A stretch of DNA of 5,880 nt. It comes from Maritimibacter sp. (GTDB lineage: Bacteria > Pseudomonadota > Alphaproteobacteria > Rhodobacterales > Rhodobacteraceae). The position numbers and the translations under genes were made by a program. The notes under the pieces were generated by a model that saw only the letters and a list, made by a program, of their open reading frames with translations, had not been told where the DNA came from and made no database searches. The DNA lies in assembly GCA_020441225.1 (NCBI GenBank), contig JAGRMP010000290.1, forward strand, positions 1 through 5,880. The letters are read 5' to 3'. Positions 1 to 4,864 of the stretch are shown in pieces. Position 1 is the first letter of the stretch; every line of letters begins with the position of its first letter.

Positions 1-2
1 AA

Positions 3-89
3 GCCGAGAACACGAAGCTCAAGAAGATGTTGGCCGAGCAGATGATGGATGTGGCGACACTGAAAGAGATGCTCGGAAAAAACTTCTGA
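3..89 (+). CDS. IS3-family transposase orfA, C-terminal fragment (cut by window edge)
   Basis: Only the last 28 residues are present, from [13 protein letters not shown] to the TGA at 87-89. In IS3-family elements orfA encodes the DNA-binding half of the transposase: an N-terminal helix-turn-helix followed by a leucine zipper. The visible part is the charged helical tail after the zipper, with the MLAEQMMD and LKEML segments. The frame ends just after an A-AAA-AAC heptamer, where ribosomes can slip into the orfB frame to make the OrfAB transposase. The start codon and helix-turn-helix lie to the left of the window, so integrity of the gene cannot be judged. Confidence 0.85.
   Translation, partial: AENTKLKKMLAEQMMDVATLKEMLGKNF
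77..83 (+). promoter_or_regulatory. -1 programmed ribosomal frameshift heptamer (A AAA AAC)
   Basis: In the orfA frame the codons are GGA-AAA-AAC-TTC-TGA, so bases 77-83 form a canonical A AAA AAC slippery heptamer. A -1 slip leads into the orfB frame as [15 protein letters not shown], with no stop before the conserved orfB sequence. IS3-family elements are known to make OrfAB this way. The TGA of orfA is only 3 bases past the heptamer. Confidence 0.75.
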
Positions 90-100
90 GGCCCGGTTCG

Positions 101-115
101 AGGAGGAAAGCGGTG
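101..115 (+). promoter_or_regulatory. Shine-Dalgarno AGGAGG plus GTG start for independent orfB translation
   Basis: AGGAGG at 101-106 is a perfect Shine-Dalgarno sequence placed 6 bases before the GTG at 113-115 in the orfB frame. This would allow OrfB to be made without frameshifting. IS3 elements are known to make both OrfB and OrfAB, so both routes may operate. Confidence 0.5.
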
Positions 116-775
116 GACTGGGCCATGAAAGAGAAAAGCTATTCGCAACGACGCGCCTGTGCGCTGGCCGGTATCGATCCGCGCGTCTATCGGCGCACAT
201 CGAAGCGTCCGGCTGACACGGAGCTGCGCGCCAGGATGAAGGAGCTGGCGTCCGAGCGGCGGCGGTTCGGGTATCGCCGCCTGCATATCCTGCTGAAGCG
301 CGAGGGCTGGGAGGTGAACTGGAAGAAGCTCTACCGGCTCTACCGCGAGGAAGGGTTAACCGTCCGTAAACGGGGCGGACGCAGGCGAGCGATCGGGACC
401 AGGGCGCCGATGACGATCCCGCAGGGACCGAACCAGAGATGGTCGCTCGACTTCGTGTCGGATGCCCTGGCCGATGGCCGCAGGTTCCGCATCCTCTGCG
501 TGATCGACGACTTCAGCCGAGAATGCCTGGCGACCGTGGTCGACACTTCGCTGTCGGGACACCGCGTCGCCCGCGAACTGGACCGGATCGCCGAGATGCG
601 CGGCTATCCTTGCATGGTGGTCAGAGATAACGGAACCGAGCTGACCTCGAACGCGATGCTGAAATGGCAGGAGGATCGCCAAGTGGAATGGCATTACATC
701 GCACCGGGTAAGCCCATGCAGAACGGCTTCGTGAAAAGCTTCAACGGCCGCCTGCGGGACGAGTGCCTTCTGTAG
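113..775 (+). pseudogene. IS3-family transposase orfB, 5' part, interrupted at 768 and with catalytic Glu replaced by Lys
   Basis: This is the catalytic half of an IS3-family transposase, which cuts and joins the transposon ends with an RNase H-fold DDE domain. Residues 1-70 (counted from GTG at 113) hold the HTH_21-like region, with [12 protein letters not shown] and RRFGYRRLH. The integrase core follows, with D113 in WSLDF and D172 in RDNGTE. The third acidic residue should lie 35 residues after D172, in the motif NGFxES. Here that position is K208 (codon AAA at 734-736), one transition away from GAA. Native coding stops after base 768; residues 219-220 and the TAG at 773-775 come from the inserted IS110-family element. 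The remainder continues at 2121. The gene is therefore inactive twice over: by interruption and by loss of a catalytic residue. Confidence 0.92.
734..736 (+). other. E to K substitution at the third DDE catalytic position of IS3 orfB
   Basis: The codon is AAA in the context [10 protein letters not shown]. The family has NGFVESFNGR here, and spacing from D172 is exactly 35 residues, so this is the DDE glutamate. A single G-to-A transition (GAA to AAA) explains the change. Lysine cannot coordinate the catalytic metal ion. Confidence 0.9.
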
Positions 776-782
776 TCGGGGC
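772..782 (+). repeat. Subterminal inverted repeat, right end of the IS110-family element
   Basis: GTAGTCGGGGC is matched perfectly in inverse orientation by 2103-2113. It lies 3 bases inside the element boundary, on the side 3' of the transposase gene. Confidence 0.85.
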
Positions 783-814
783 GGGTTCGTCAAGTGCGAT
801 GGGGGCGGGTCCGT
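778..814 (+). repeat. Direct repeat GGGGCGGGTYCGT, two copies 24 bp apart
   Basis: Copies at 778-790 and 802-814 match at 12 of 13 bases. The first overlaps the subterminal inverted repeat, so the pair may be a recombinase or RNA-structure element at the right end. No function can be assigned from sequence alone. Confidence 0.5.
788..793 (-). promoter_or_regulatory. Outward -35-like TTGACG at the right end (possible circle-junction promoter half)
   Basis: On the minus strand TTGACG points out of the element. When the ends are joined in a circle, 17 bases separate it from GAAGAT, formed by 770-769 joined to 2120-2117. That is correct -35/-10 spacing, though the -10 is weak. Such a junction promoter would transcribe the transposase only in the circular intermediate, as described for some IS110-family members. 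Confidence 0.35.
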
Positions 815-929
815 CTGGGGTCATGCTTCTGTCCGCGGTCGGCTCGAGGGCGCGCCGCATGTTGGCGGTCGATGGTGAGGCGGACCATGCTAAACGGCGG
901 GCTTGCGTGATTGCGCGCAGAAGCAGCAC

Positions 930-940
930 CAGGCATTCGT
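930..940 (-). other. Candidate target guide matching the insertion site
   Basis: Read on the minus strand this is ACGAATGCCTG. The interrupted IS3 gene reads ACGAGTGCCTG across the insertion point (759-768 plus 2121), giving 10 of 11 matches. In element orientation the RNA would be complementary to the top strand of the right target flank, the polarity expected for a right target guide. The single difference is A versus G in the wobble position of a Glu codon. Confidence 0.5.
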
Positions 941-960
941 GCGGCCTTCGCCTCATCCCC

Positions 961-974
961 GTCCCTGACGGGAC
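961..974 (-). other. Hairpin GTCCC-(4)-GGGAC inside the bridge RNA candidate
   Basis: GTCCC at 961-965 and GGGAC at 970-974 form a perfect 5-bp stem with a 4-base loop. There is no T run on either side, so it does not look like an intrinsic terminator. It lies between the two candidate target guides, where an apical hairpin of a target-binding loop would sit. Confidence 0.45.
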
Positions 975-1009
975 CGGCGCCCGAGCGCGAGACAGCGCCC
1001 GGGATCAGG

Positions 1010-2038
1010 TCAGGCCGCAGCGGCCCAGTGGAACGGTGTTCCGTCTCGCCACATGCGGTGCATCACTACGGCAAGCTTACGGGCGACCGCGATCTTTGCC
1101 TTCTTCAGGCTGCTGCGCTTGGCGATGCGGACGCCCCAGGACCGGAGCGATGTCCACTGCCGGCTTCGGGTCAGCATAACGTGGGCGGCCGTGAACAGCG
1201 CCGTTCGCGTGAAGGCATCGCCCGATCGGCTGATGCGGCCTCGCACATCGGTCTCACCGGACTGGTATTGTCGAGGTGTCAGGCCGAGATGGGCGCCCAC
1301 GTCGGATGAGCGCCGGAAGCGGGAGGGATCGTCGATCGTGCTCTTGAAGGAAAGCGCGGTGACCGGCCCCACGCCCGGGATCGTCATGAACCGGCGGCAG
1401 AGTTCGTCGTTCGCCGTGACCCTCAGCAAGGCCGAGTGGAGCGCCGCGAGCTGAGCCTGCATCTGCGCTCGGCCTCTCAGAAGGCTGTCCATACAGAGTT
1501 CGAGCATCGGGATGCCGTCGACCAAAGTGCGGACCCGGGCTTCGAACTCCCGGACCGCCACACGGCCAACCTTCAATCCGAAGGGCCGGAGCAGGCCGCG
1601 GATCTCGTTCTCGTGGTCACGCAGCTTGTTCACGAAGAACTCCCGCGACACCAGCAGTGTGCGGAGTTCCTGGCTCTCGGTCGACTTCACGTGGACTGCC
1701 TTGAACCAGCCCGATCGGATCAGGTGGGCCAACGAGCGGGCATCGTTGCGGTCGTTCTTGTTGCGGTTCATCGCTACCATGGCCGCCTTCGCATGCCGGG
1801 CCTCGATGCAGATCGTCGGCATGCCGGCAGCGGTCAGGCCGTTGCACAGCCATTGCGACAGAGGCCCGGCCTCCAGTCCCACACGAGCGAACGCACCCCC
1901 GCAGCCAGCAAGCACTGCACCGATCGCATCGGGTTCGGATAGAACCTTGGCCTCAAACACCAACGCCCCGTCCTCATCGACGACGCAGACGCTGGTCATC
2001 TCCAGCGACACATCGAGACCTGCATATAGCTTTGTCAT
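1010..2038 (-). CDS. IS110-family transposase (DEDD recombinase)
   Basis: This 342-aa protein has the full length of the family and appears intact. The N-terminal RuvC-like DEDD domain shows D9 in YAGLDVS, E56 in VGLEAG, and D96/D99 in NKNDRNDARS. A central helical region (about 105-200) follows. The C-terminal Transposase_20 domain has IPGVGPVTAL and then GLTPRQYQSGETDVRG, where the serine of YQSG is the expected nucleophile. The family catalyses RNA-guided recombination between element ends and target, through a circular intermediate and without a conventional DDE reaction. The ATG at 2038 is preceded by GGGAGG (2052-2047) at 8 bases spacing, which fixes the start. The gene stops at TGA 1012-1010, followed by the long non-coding right end. 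It lies antisense to the IS3 gene it interrupts. Confidence 0.96.
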   Translation of the reverse strand: MTKLYAGLDVSLEMTSVCVVDEDGALVFEAKVLSEPDAIGAVLAGCGGAFARVGLEAGPLSQWLCNGLTAAGMPTICIEARHAKAAMVAMNRNKNDRNDARSLAHLIRSGWFKAVHVKSTESQELRTLLVSREFFVNKLRDHENEIRGLLRPFGLKVGRVAVREFEARVRTLVDGIPMLELCMDSLLRGRAQMQAQLAALHSALLRVTANDELCRRFMTIPGVGPVTALSFKSTIDDPSRFRRSSDVGAHLGLTPRQYQSGETDVRGRISRSGDAFTRTALFTAAHVMLTRSRQWTSLRSWGVRIAKRSSLKKAKIAVARKLAVVMHRMWRDGTPFHWAAAA

Positions 2039-2046
2039 CGTTCATT

Positions 2047-2052
2047 CCTCCC
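2047..2052 (-). promoter_or_regulatory. Ribosome binding site of the IS110-family transposase
   Basis: GGGAGG on the minus strand lies 8 bases upstream of the ATG at 2038. A closer ATG (2045-2043) is out of frame, so this site decides the start. Confidence 0.7.
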
Positions 2053-2068
2053 GGTTGAAAATATCCCT

Positions 2069-2086
2069 CCGGTAGGAGACTACCGG
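2069..2086 (-). promoter_or_regulatory. Perfect 7-bp hairpin in the left end, upstream of the IS110-family transposase
   Basis: CCGGTAG (2069-2075) and CTACCGG (2080-2086) form a perfect 7-bp stem with a 4-base loop. It lies between the subterminal inverted repeat and the ribosome binding site. In a junction-promoter transcript it would fold in the 5' leader. It may control translation or be a protein-binding site; there is no U tract to make it a terminator. Confidence 0.5.
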
Positions 2087-2102
2087 CGCCGCCGGGTGAC
2101 GA

Positions 2103-2113
2103 GCCCCGACTAC
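2103..2113 (-). repeat. Subterminal inverted repeat, left end of the IS110-family element
   Basis: GCCCCGACTAC is the perfect reverse complement of 772-782. It lies 7 bases inside the element boundary (tail 2114-2120), on the side 5' of the transposase gene. Confidence 0.85.
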
Positions 2114-2120
2114 GCCATCT

Positions 2121-2412
2121 GAACGAGACCCTGTTCTTCGGCATCGACCATGCCCGTCAGGCCGTGGCCCGCTGGACCCACATCTACAACACCGAGCGGC
2201 CTCATTCCGCCCTCGGATACCAGGCCCCGGCAGTCTTTGCCGCCCAACTCACCGCAATGGGCGATCAGCTTCGCGCAGTTGAACCGCTGCGCAGATCGCC
2301 CATTGCTCCACCGGCGCAACCGCGCCAAGTTCAACCGCCAGACTCTGGCCTCAGATGGATGAGCATCGGGGGTCACAGCACGGCAGTTCGACCCACCACT
2401 CTGGCCAACTGA
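2121..2412 (+). pseudogene. IS3-family transposase orfB, 3' part (downstream of the IS110 insertion)
   Basis: This segment resumes the frame broken at 768: the last base of the Leu codon at 2121, then NETLFFGIDHARQAV and YNTERPHSALGYQAP. These are the standard C-terminal motifs of IS3-family integrase cores (rve_3 region). It has no start codon or ribosome binding site of its own. The frame passes through the putative right end of the element at 2375 without a stop and ends at TGA 2410-2412 in neighbouring DNA. The last dozen residues are therefore encoded outside the IS, either because the element naturally lacks a stop or because of a mutation near the end. The segment overlaps the convergent DUF5681 gene at 2351-2412. 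Confidence 0.85.
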
Positions 2413-2941
2413 CGTTTCGGGGCGTGCGCGTCGCCTTCACCACTGCGCGCTGCTCCTCCCGACTGAGCTGGCGGCTGCCGGCGCGCGCGAGTGCGGCCTC
2501 GACGATCCAGGGCTCGAGCATCATGCGCGCCGTCGGGCGGTGGCGATCGAGCATGCGTGCCATCCGCAAGGGCTCGAGCGCGGGGGTCACGCTGCCGGGA
2601 GCGACACAGCTGAACACGATGGTCATTATCGGGGCGTCGTGGCGGAGCAAGTGCTTGGCCCGCGCATCCTCGATCGAGGCCAGGGCCTGGCGCGCGGCGG
2701 CACCATCGCCATCGAGCCCTTTCTTGGCGAGTTGCAGGAGGAACGCCTCGGCAGCGGTCACGCTTCGGTCGCATCCGTTCTCCCGGATCGTGACGGCCTG
2801 GCCGAGAACAGCATCATAGGGGATGCCCGTTCTCCGCCCCCTCGGACGACCACGCGGATTGCCGCTCTGGCCCTTGACGAACCGCGTCGAGCGCGGAGGC
2901 CTGCCGTAGCCGATGTCGTCTTCACCCGAGCCAGCCGTCAT
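2351..2941 (-). CDS. DUF5681 domain protein, C-terminus replaced by IS3 end
   Basis: This 196-aa protein begins with the DUF5681 signature at residues 20-35 (RFVKGQSGNPRGRPRG), whose RGRP core resembles an AT-hook. A predicted helical body follows, with RMMLEPWIVEAALAR (139-153) and a C-terminal VSWPEWW motif (177-183). The function of the family is not known; DNA binding is an inference from the basic GRP segment. The start at 2941 is chosen because its ATG overlaps the stop of the upstream gene as ATGA, indicating translational coupling. An in-frame ATG 7 codons upstream lies within the previous gene and is less likely. Residues from about 189 onward (CDPRCSSI) and the stop are encoded by the IS3 terminus, so the native tail is lost. 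The conserved core is complete, and the protein may still be functional. Confidence 0.8.
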   Translation of the reverse strand: MTAGSGEDDIGYGRPPRSTRFVKGQSGNPRGRPRGRRTGIPYDAVLGQAVTIRENGCDRSVTAAEAFLLQLAKKGLDGDGAAARQALASIEDARAKHLLRHDAPIMTIVFSCVAPGSVTPALEPLRMARMLDRHRPTARMMLEPWIVEAALARAGSRQLSREEQRAVVKATRTPRNVSWPEWWVELPCCDPRCSSI

Positions 2942-3501
2942 GCGCGCGTGCCTCGCGGCCATCGCAGGCTTCCGGGATCCCTCGTGCAGCGCCGGATCTC
3001 CTCGATCTCCTTGTCGGTGAGCTTTGCGCCACCGCGACGCCGACTCAGCGCGGCCTGCACGGCCCAGGGTTCGAGCAGGAGGCGCTGGTAGTTGTCGATT
3101 GGCCCGTAGTCCCGCGTGTCGACGCTGGCGATGCCAAGGATCAGCAGTGCCGCATTGGCATTGTCCGGATCTTCCTCGCTTCGATGGTTGATCCGCAACG
3201 CGGGTGCAGGCGCCATCTTCGCCAGGACCTGTTCGCGCTTCGCGATCATTTTCAGCACCTCGCGGCGCGCGGATCGATTTCCCGCAATGGCGTCCTGGTA
3301 GGTCCGATGCTGCAAGGCCTCCTCGACGCTTACCTCCTGCTGTATCCCGCTGCGGGTGATAGTCAGGGTCTTGTCGACGATGATGTCGAACGTGGAGGTC
3401 GATCCGGACCCGGATACCTTCTTCGGACGCCCGTTCGGATTGCCGCTCTGCCCCTTGGGGAACCGGCTGTGCTTCGGTGGCTCCGATCCGGGCGCCGTCA
3501 T
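2938..3501 (-). CDS. DUF5681 domain protein, paralogue of its downstream neighbour
   Basis: This 187-aa protein has the DUF5681 signature at residues 13-28 (RFPKGQSGNPNGRPKK). It shares with the next gene the segments LLLEPWAVQAALSR (141-154) and LTDKEIEEIRRCTRDP (161-176), spaced alike, so the two are divergent tandem paralogues. No signal peptide or membrane segment is visible. The ATG at 3501 overlaps the methyltransferase stop as ATGA (3501-3498); longer in-frame starts would lie inside the methyltransferase gene and are rejected. It is the middle gene of the methyltransferase operon. Its role is unknown. Such proteins often sit in prophage-like regions, so a nucleoid or packaging accessory role is conceivable but unproven. 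Confidence 0.85.
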   Translation of the reverse strand: MTAPGSEPPKHSRFPKGQSGNPNGRPKKVSGSGSTSTFDIIVDKTLTITRSGIQQEVSVEEALQHRTYQDAIAGNRSARREVLKMIAKREQVLAKMAPAPALRINHRSEEDPDNANAALLILGIASVDTRDYGPIDNYQRLLLEPWAVQAALSRRRGGAKLTDKEIEEIRRCTRDPGSLRWPRGTRA

Positions 3502-4775
3502 CCCATGCCTCCGTCCCGGACGAGCTCGGGGGTCTGGCCGGTCATCGCCGACCAGCGGGCAAGGGCGACGTCCACATAGGCCGGATCGATATCGATACCT
3601 CGGAAGTGACGGCCGGCGCGTTCTGCCGCGATGAGCGTGGTCCCGGAGCCGAGGAAGACGTCGAGGACGAGATTCCCACGCCGGGTAACGTCGCAAATCG
3701 CGTCAGCGACGAGGCCCACGGGCTTCACGGTCGGGTGCAGATCGAGGTCGGCACGACGGCTGCCCCTGAACGAGTTCACCGAGGCGTAGTCCCAGACATT
3801 GGTCCGGTTCCGGCCGTGACGGCCGAGCTCAACCATATTGGCGTGCGGCGCCCCGCCGACGCGGTAGACGAAGACAAGCTCGTGCTTCGATCGGTAAAGC
3901 GACCCCATCCCGGCATTCGACTTGTTCCAGATGCAGAGATTCAGCAGTTCGCCATAAACCCGGTTTCCGACCGCCGACACGTCCTCCATGTGCCGCCAGT
4001 CCATGCAGACGAAGTGTACCGCTCCATCCCGCGAGACTGCCGCCGCCGCACCGAGCGTCGCGGCCAAGAACGTCCTGAACTCAGCCTCCGTCATCTCTCC
4101 CGAGGCCATTGCAAACTCGCGGTGGCGGCCCCGGGCATTGGCATGCCCGTTGATCCGAACATTGTAGGGCGGGTCAAGAAAGGCGGCGTCGATCCTGCCG
4201 TCGCCGATGACGGCTGCCAGGAACGCCGGATCGCGGCTGTCGCCACAGCCGATCCGATGCGGTCCGAGCGCCCAGATGTCGCCGGGCTTCGTGCGCGGCG
4301 TCGTCGGGGCTTCGGGGATCGTCTCGTCGTCGGGATCGGTCGACGTCCCGAGCAGGACGTCGAGCTCACCGGTCGAGAAGCCTGTCAGCGTCAGGTCCAG
4401 GTCCAGATCGAGGCTGGCCAGTTCGCCGAGTTCCATCTTGAGCAAGTCGAGATCCCACCCGGCATTAAGTGCGATCTTGTTGTCCGCGATCCTGAGGGCG
4501 CGTTTTTGGGTGTCGGCAAGGCCCGACAGCGTGATCGTCGGAACCTCCACGAGGCCCAGTTCCTTCGCCGCCCGAAGACGACCGTGTCCGGCGATGAGCG
4601 CGCCCGCCTCGTCGATCAGGATCGGATTGGTGAAGCCGAAGGCCTCGATCGCAGACTTCAACTGGGCGATCTGGCTCTGTGGGTGCGTCCGCGCGTTGCG
4701 AGGATCGGGCCTTAGGCCCTCGACCGCACGGTACGTCACTGACAACGGCTTCAGTTGGTGATTGGTCTTGTCCAT
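3498..4775 (-). CDS. ParB-like domain / site-specific DNA methyltransferase fusion (N4/N6 class)
   Basis: This 425-aa protein has an N-terminal ParB/Srx-type domain (about 12-105; GHGRLRAAKELGL at 63-75). It is followed by an amino-methyltransferase domain with motif IV DPPY at 201-204, HPTVKP at 347-352, and the AdoMet-binding motif DVFLGSGTT at 372-380. The order, DPPY before FxGxG, fits beta-class enzymes. It should transfer methyl from AdoMet to an exocyclic amino group of adenine or cytosine in a sequence I cannot predict. No restriction endonuclease gene lies in the window, so it looks like an orphan, phage-type methyltransferase. The ParB part may help DNA binding rather than partition. 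It is the first gene of a three-gene minus-strand operon. Its start at 4775 has only a weak AGGG upstream. Confidence 0.93.
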   Translation of the reverse strand: MDKTNHQLKPLSVTYRAVEGLRPDPRNARTHPQSQIAQLKSAIEAFGFTNPILIDEAGALIAGHGRLRAAKELGLVEVPTITLSGLADTQKRALRIADNKIALNAGWDLDLLKMELGELASLDLDLDLTLTGFSTGELDVLLGTSTDPDDETIPEAPTTPRTKPGDIWALGPHRIGCGDSRDPAFLAAVIGDGRIDAAFLDPPYNVRINGHANARGRHREFAMASGEMTEAEFRTFLAATLGAAAAVSRDGAVHFVCMDWRHMEDVSAVGNRVYGELLNLCIWNKSNAGMGSLYRSKHELVFVYRVGGAPHANMVELGRHGRNRTNVWDYASVNSFRGSRRADLDLHPTVKPVGLVADAICDVTRRGNLVLDVFLGSGTTLIAAERAGRHFRGIDIDPAYVDVALARWSAMTGQTPELVRDGGMG

Positions 4776-4843
4776 ATACCCTACAACTCGTTACCAAAAC
4801 ACAACGCACCCCGATATGTGGTGATCCGGCGATGATTTCAAGA

Positions 4844-4856
4844 GGAAGCGGCTTCC
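4844..4856. promoter_or_regulatory. Palindrome GGAAGC-G-GCTTCC (possible operator)
   Basis: The two 6-bp arms match perfectly around one central base. The site lies in the divergent intergenic region, so it could bind a dimeric regulator; it is too tight to be a hairpin in RNA. Confidence 0.4.
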
Positions 4857-4864
4857 GACTGGAC

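Larger units (their letters stand above)
776..1009 (-). ncRNA. Candidate bridge RNA region in the right end of the IS1111-type element
   Basis: IS110-family elements use a structured bridge RNA from a non-coding end to pair with both donor and target DNA; in IS1111-type members the long non-coding end lies 3' of the recombinase gene, as here. No convincing gene occupies this stretch. Read on the minus strand it contains a possible left target guide (993-988, GTCTCG), a hairpin (974-961), and an 11-base segment (940-930) that pairs with the right target flank with one mismatch. Further on comes a stem (885-880 with 836-831) followed by ACAGAAG (832-826), which matches the element's own circle junction. 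Exact RNA ends cannot be set from sequence alone. The family rule is established knowledge; assigning individual guides is inference. Confidence 0.5.
769..2120 (-). mobile_element. IS110-family element, IS1111 subgroup, inserted in IS3 orfB
   Basis: The element is about 1352 bp. Removing 769-2120 rejoins TGC-CT with G-AAC and restores the IS3 motif RDECLNETLF exactly, which defines the boundaries. They are ambiguous by 2 bases, because CT occurs at both 767-768 and 2119-2120. Inside are 11-bp perfect inverted repeats (772-782 and 2103-2113) that sit 3 bases and 7 bases from the ends. Subterminal repeats with unequal 7- and 3-base tails are, as I recall, a hallmark of the IS1111 subgroup. No longer target duplication is present, as expected for IS110-type recombination. 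The transposase reads on the minus strand, leaving about 82 bp 5' to it and about 240 bp of non-coding DNA 3' to it. Confidence 0.88.
1..2375 (+). mobile_element. IS3-family (IS407-type) element, left end outside window, interrupted by an IS110-family element
   Basis: This stretch contains the end of orfA, a -1 frameshift site, and orfB split into 113-768 and 2121-2412 around a second insertion sequence. The D-D-35-E integrase core and the C-terminal NETLF and YNTERPHSALGY motifs are typical of the IS3 family, and the orfA tail ([13 protein letters not shown]) resembles the IS407 subgroup. I place the right end at 2375 because the outward-facing sequence there starts TGACCCCCGATG on the minus strand, and because a neighbouring DUF5681 gene loses its family character exactly at this base. 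IS407-type elements usually make 4-bp target duplications; the candidate here would be CAGC at 2376-2379, but the other copy lies outside the window. The right boundary is an inference, since the left inverted repeat is not available to compare. Confidence 0.75.

Noticed and set aside
769..772. 4-bp target duplication TCTG at 769-772 and 2118-2121 flanking the IS110-family element
   Set aside because: Using it would leave extra bases in the restored IS3 frame and destroy the RDECLNE motif; only the 2-base CT ambiguity is compatible with a clean empty site.
961..974. Intrinsic terminator for the IS110-family transposase
   Set aside because: The stem is only 5 bp and there is no T run on either strand; it fits better as part of a structured RNA.
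763..1309. Open frames on the plus strand in the non-coding right end of the IS110-family element
   Set aside because: Both run from the non-coding end into the antisense strand of the transposase, have arbitrary composition and cross the element boundary or RNA candidate; no known domain.
1436..2075. Open frames on the plus strand across the IS110-family transposase
   Set aside because: They are antisense shadows of the intact transposase with DEDD and YQSG motifs, and have no ribosome binding site or family features.
2938..3696. Longer version of the second DUF5681 protein starting at 3696
   Set aside because: The additional N-terminal part is Arg- and Pro-rich out-of-frame translation of the methyltransferase C-terminus. 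The ATGA overlap at 3498-3501 gives a natural start.
3477..4715. Long open frame (412 codons) on the plus strand
   Set aside because: It lies antisense to the methyltransferase gene, which has clear ParB, DPPY and FxGxG motifs. The plus-strand product has no recognisable motif; long antisense frames are common in GC-rich DNA.
4776..4840. Specific sigma-70 promoter for the methyltransferase operon (TTGTGT and TAGGGT on the minus strand)
   Set aside because: Spacing of 15 bases and a poor -10 directly at the start codon make this unconvincing.
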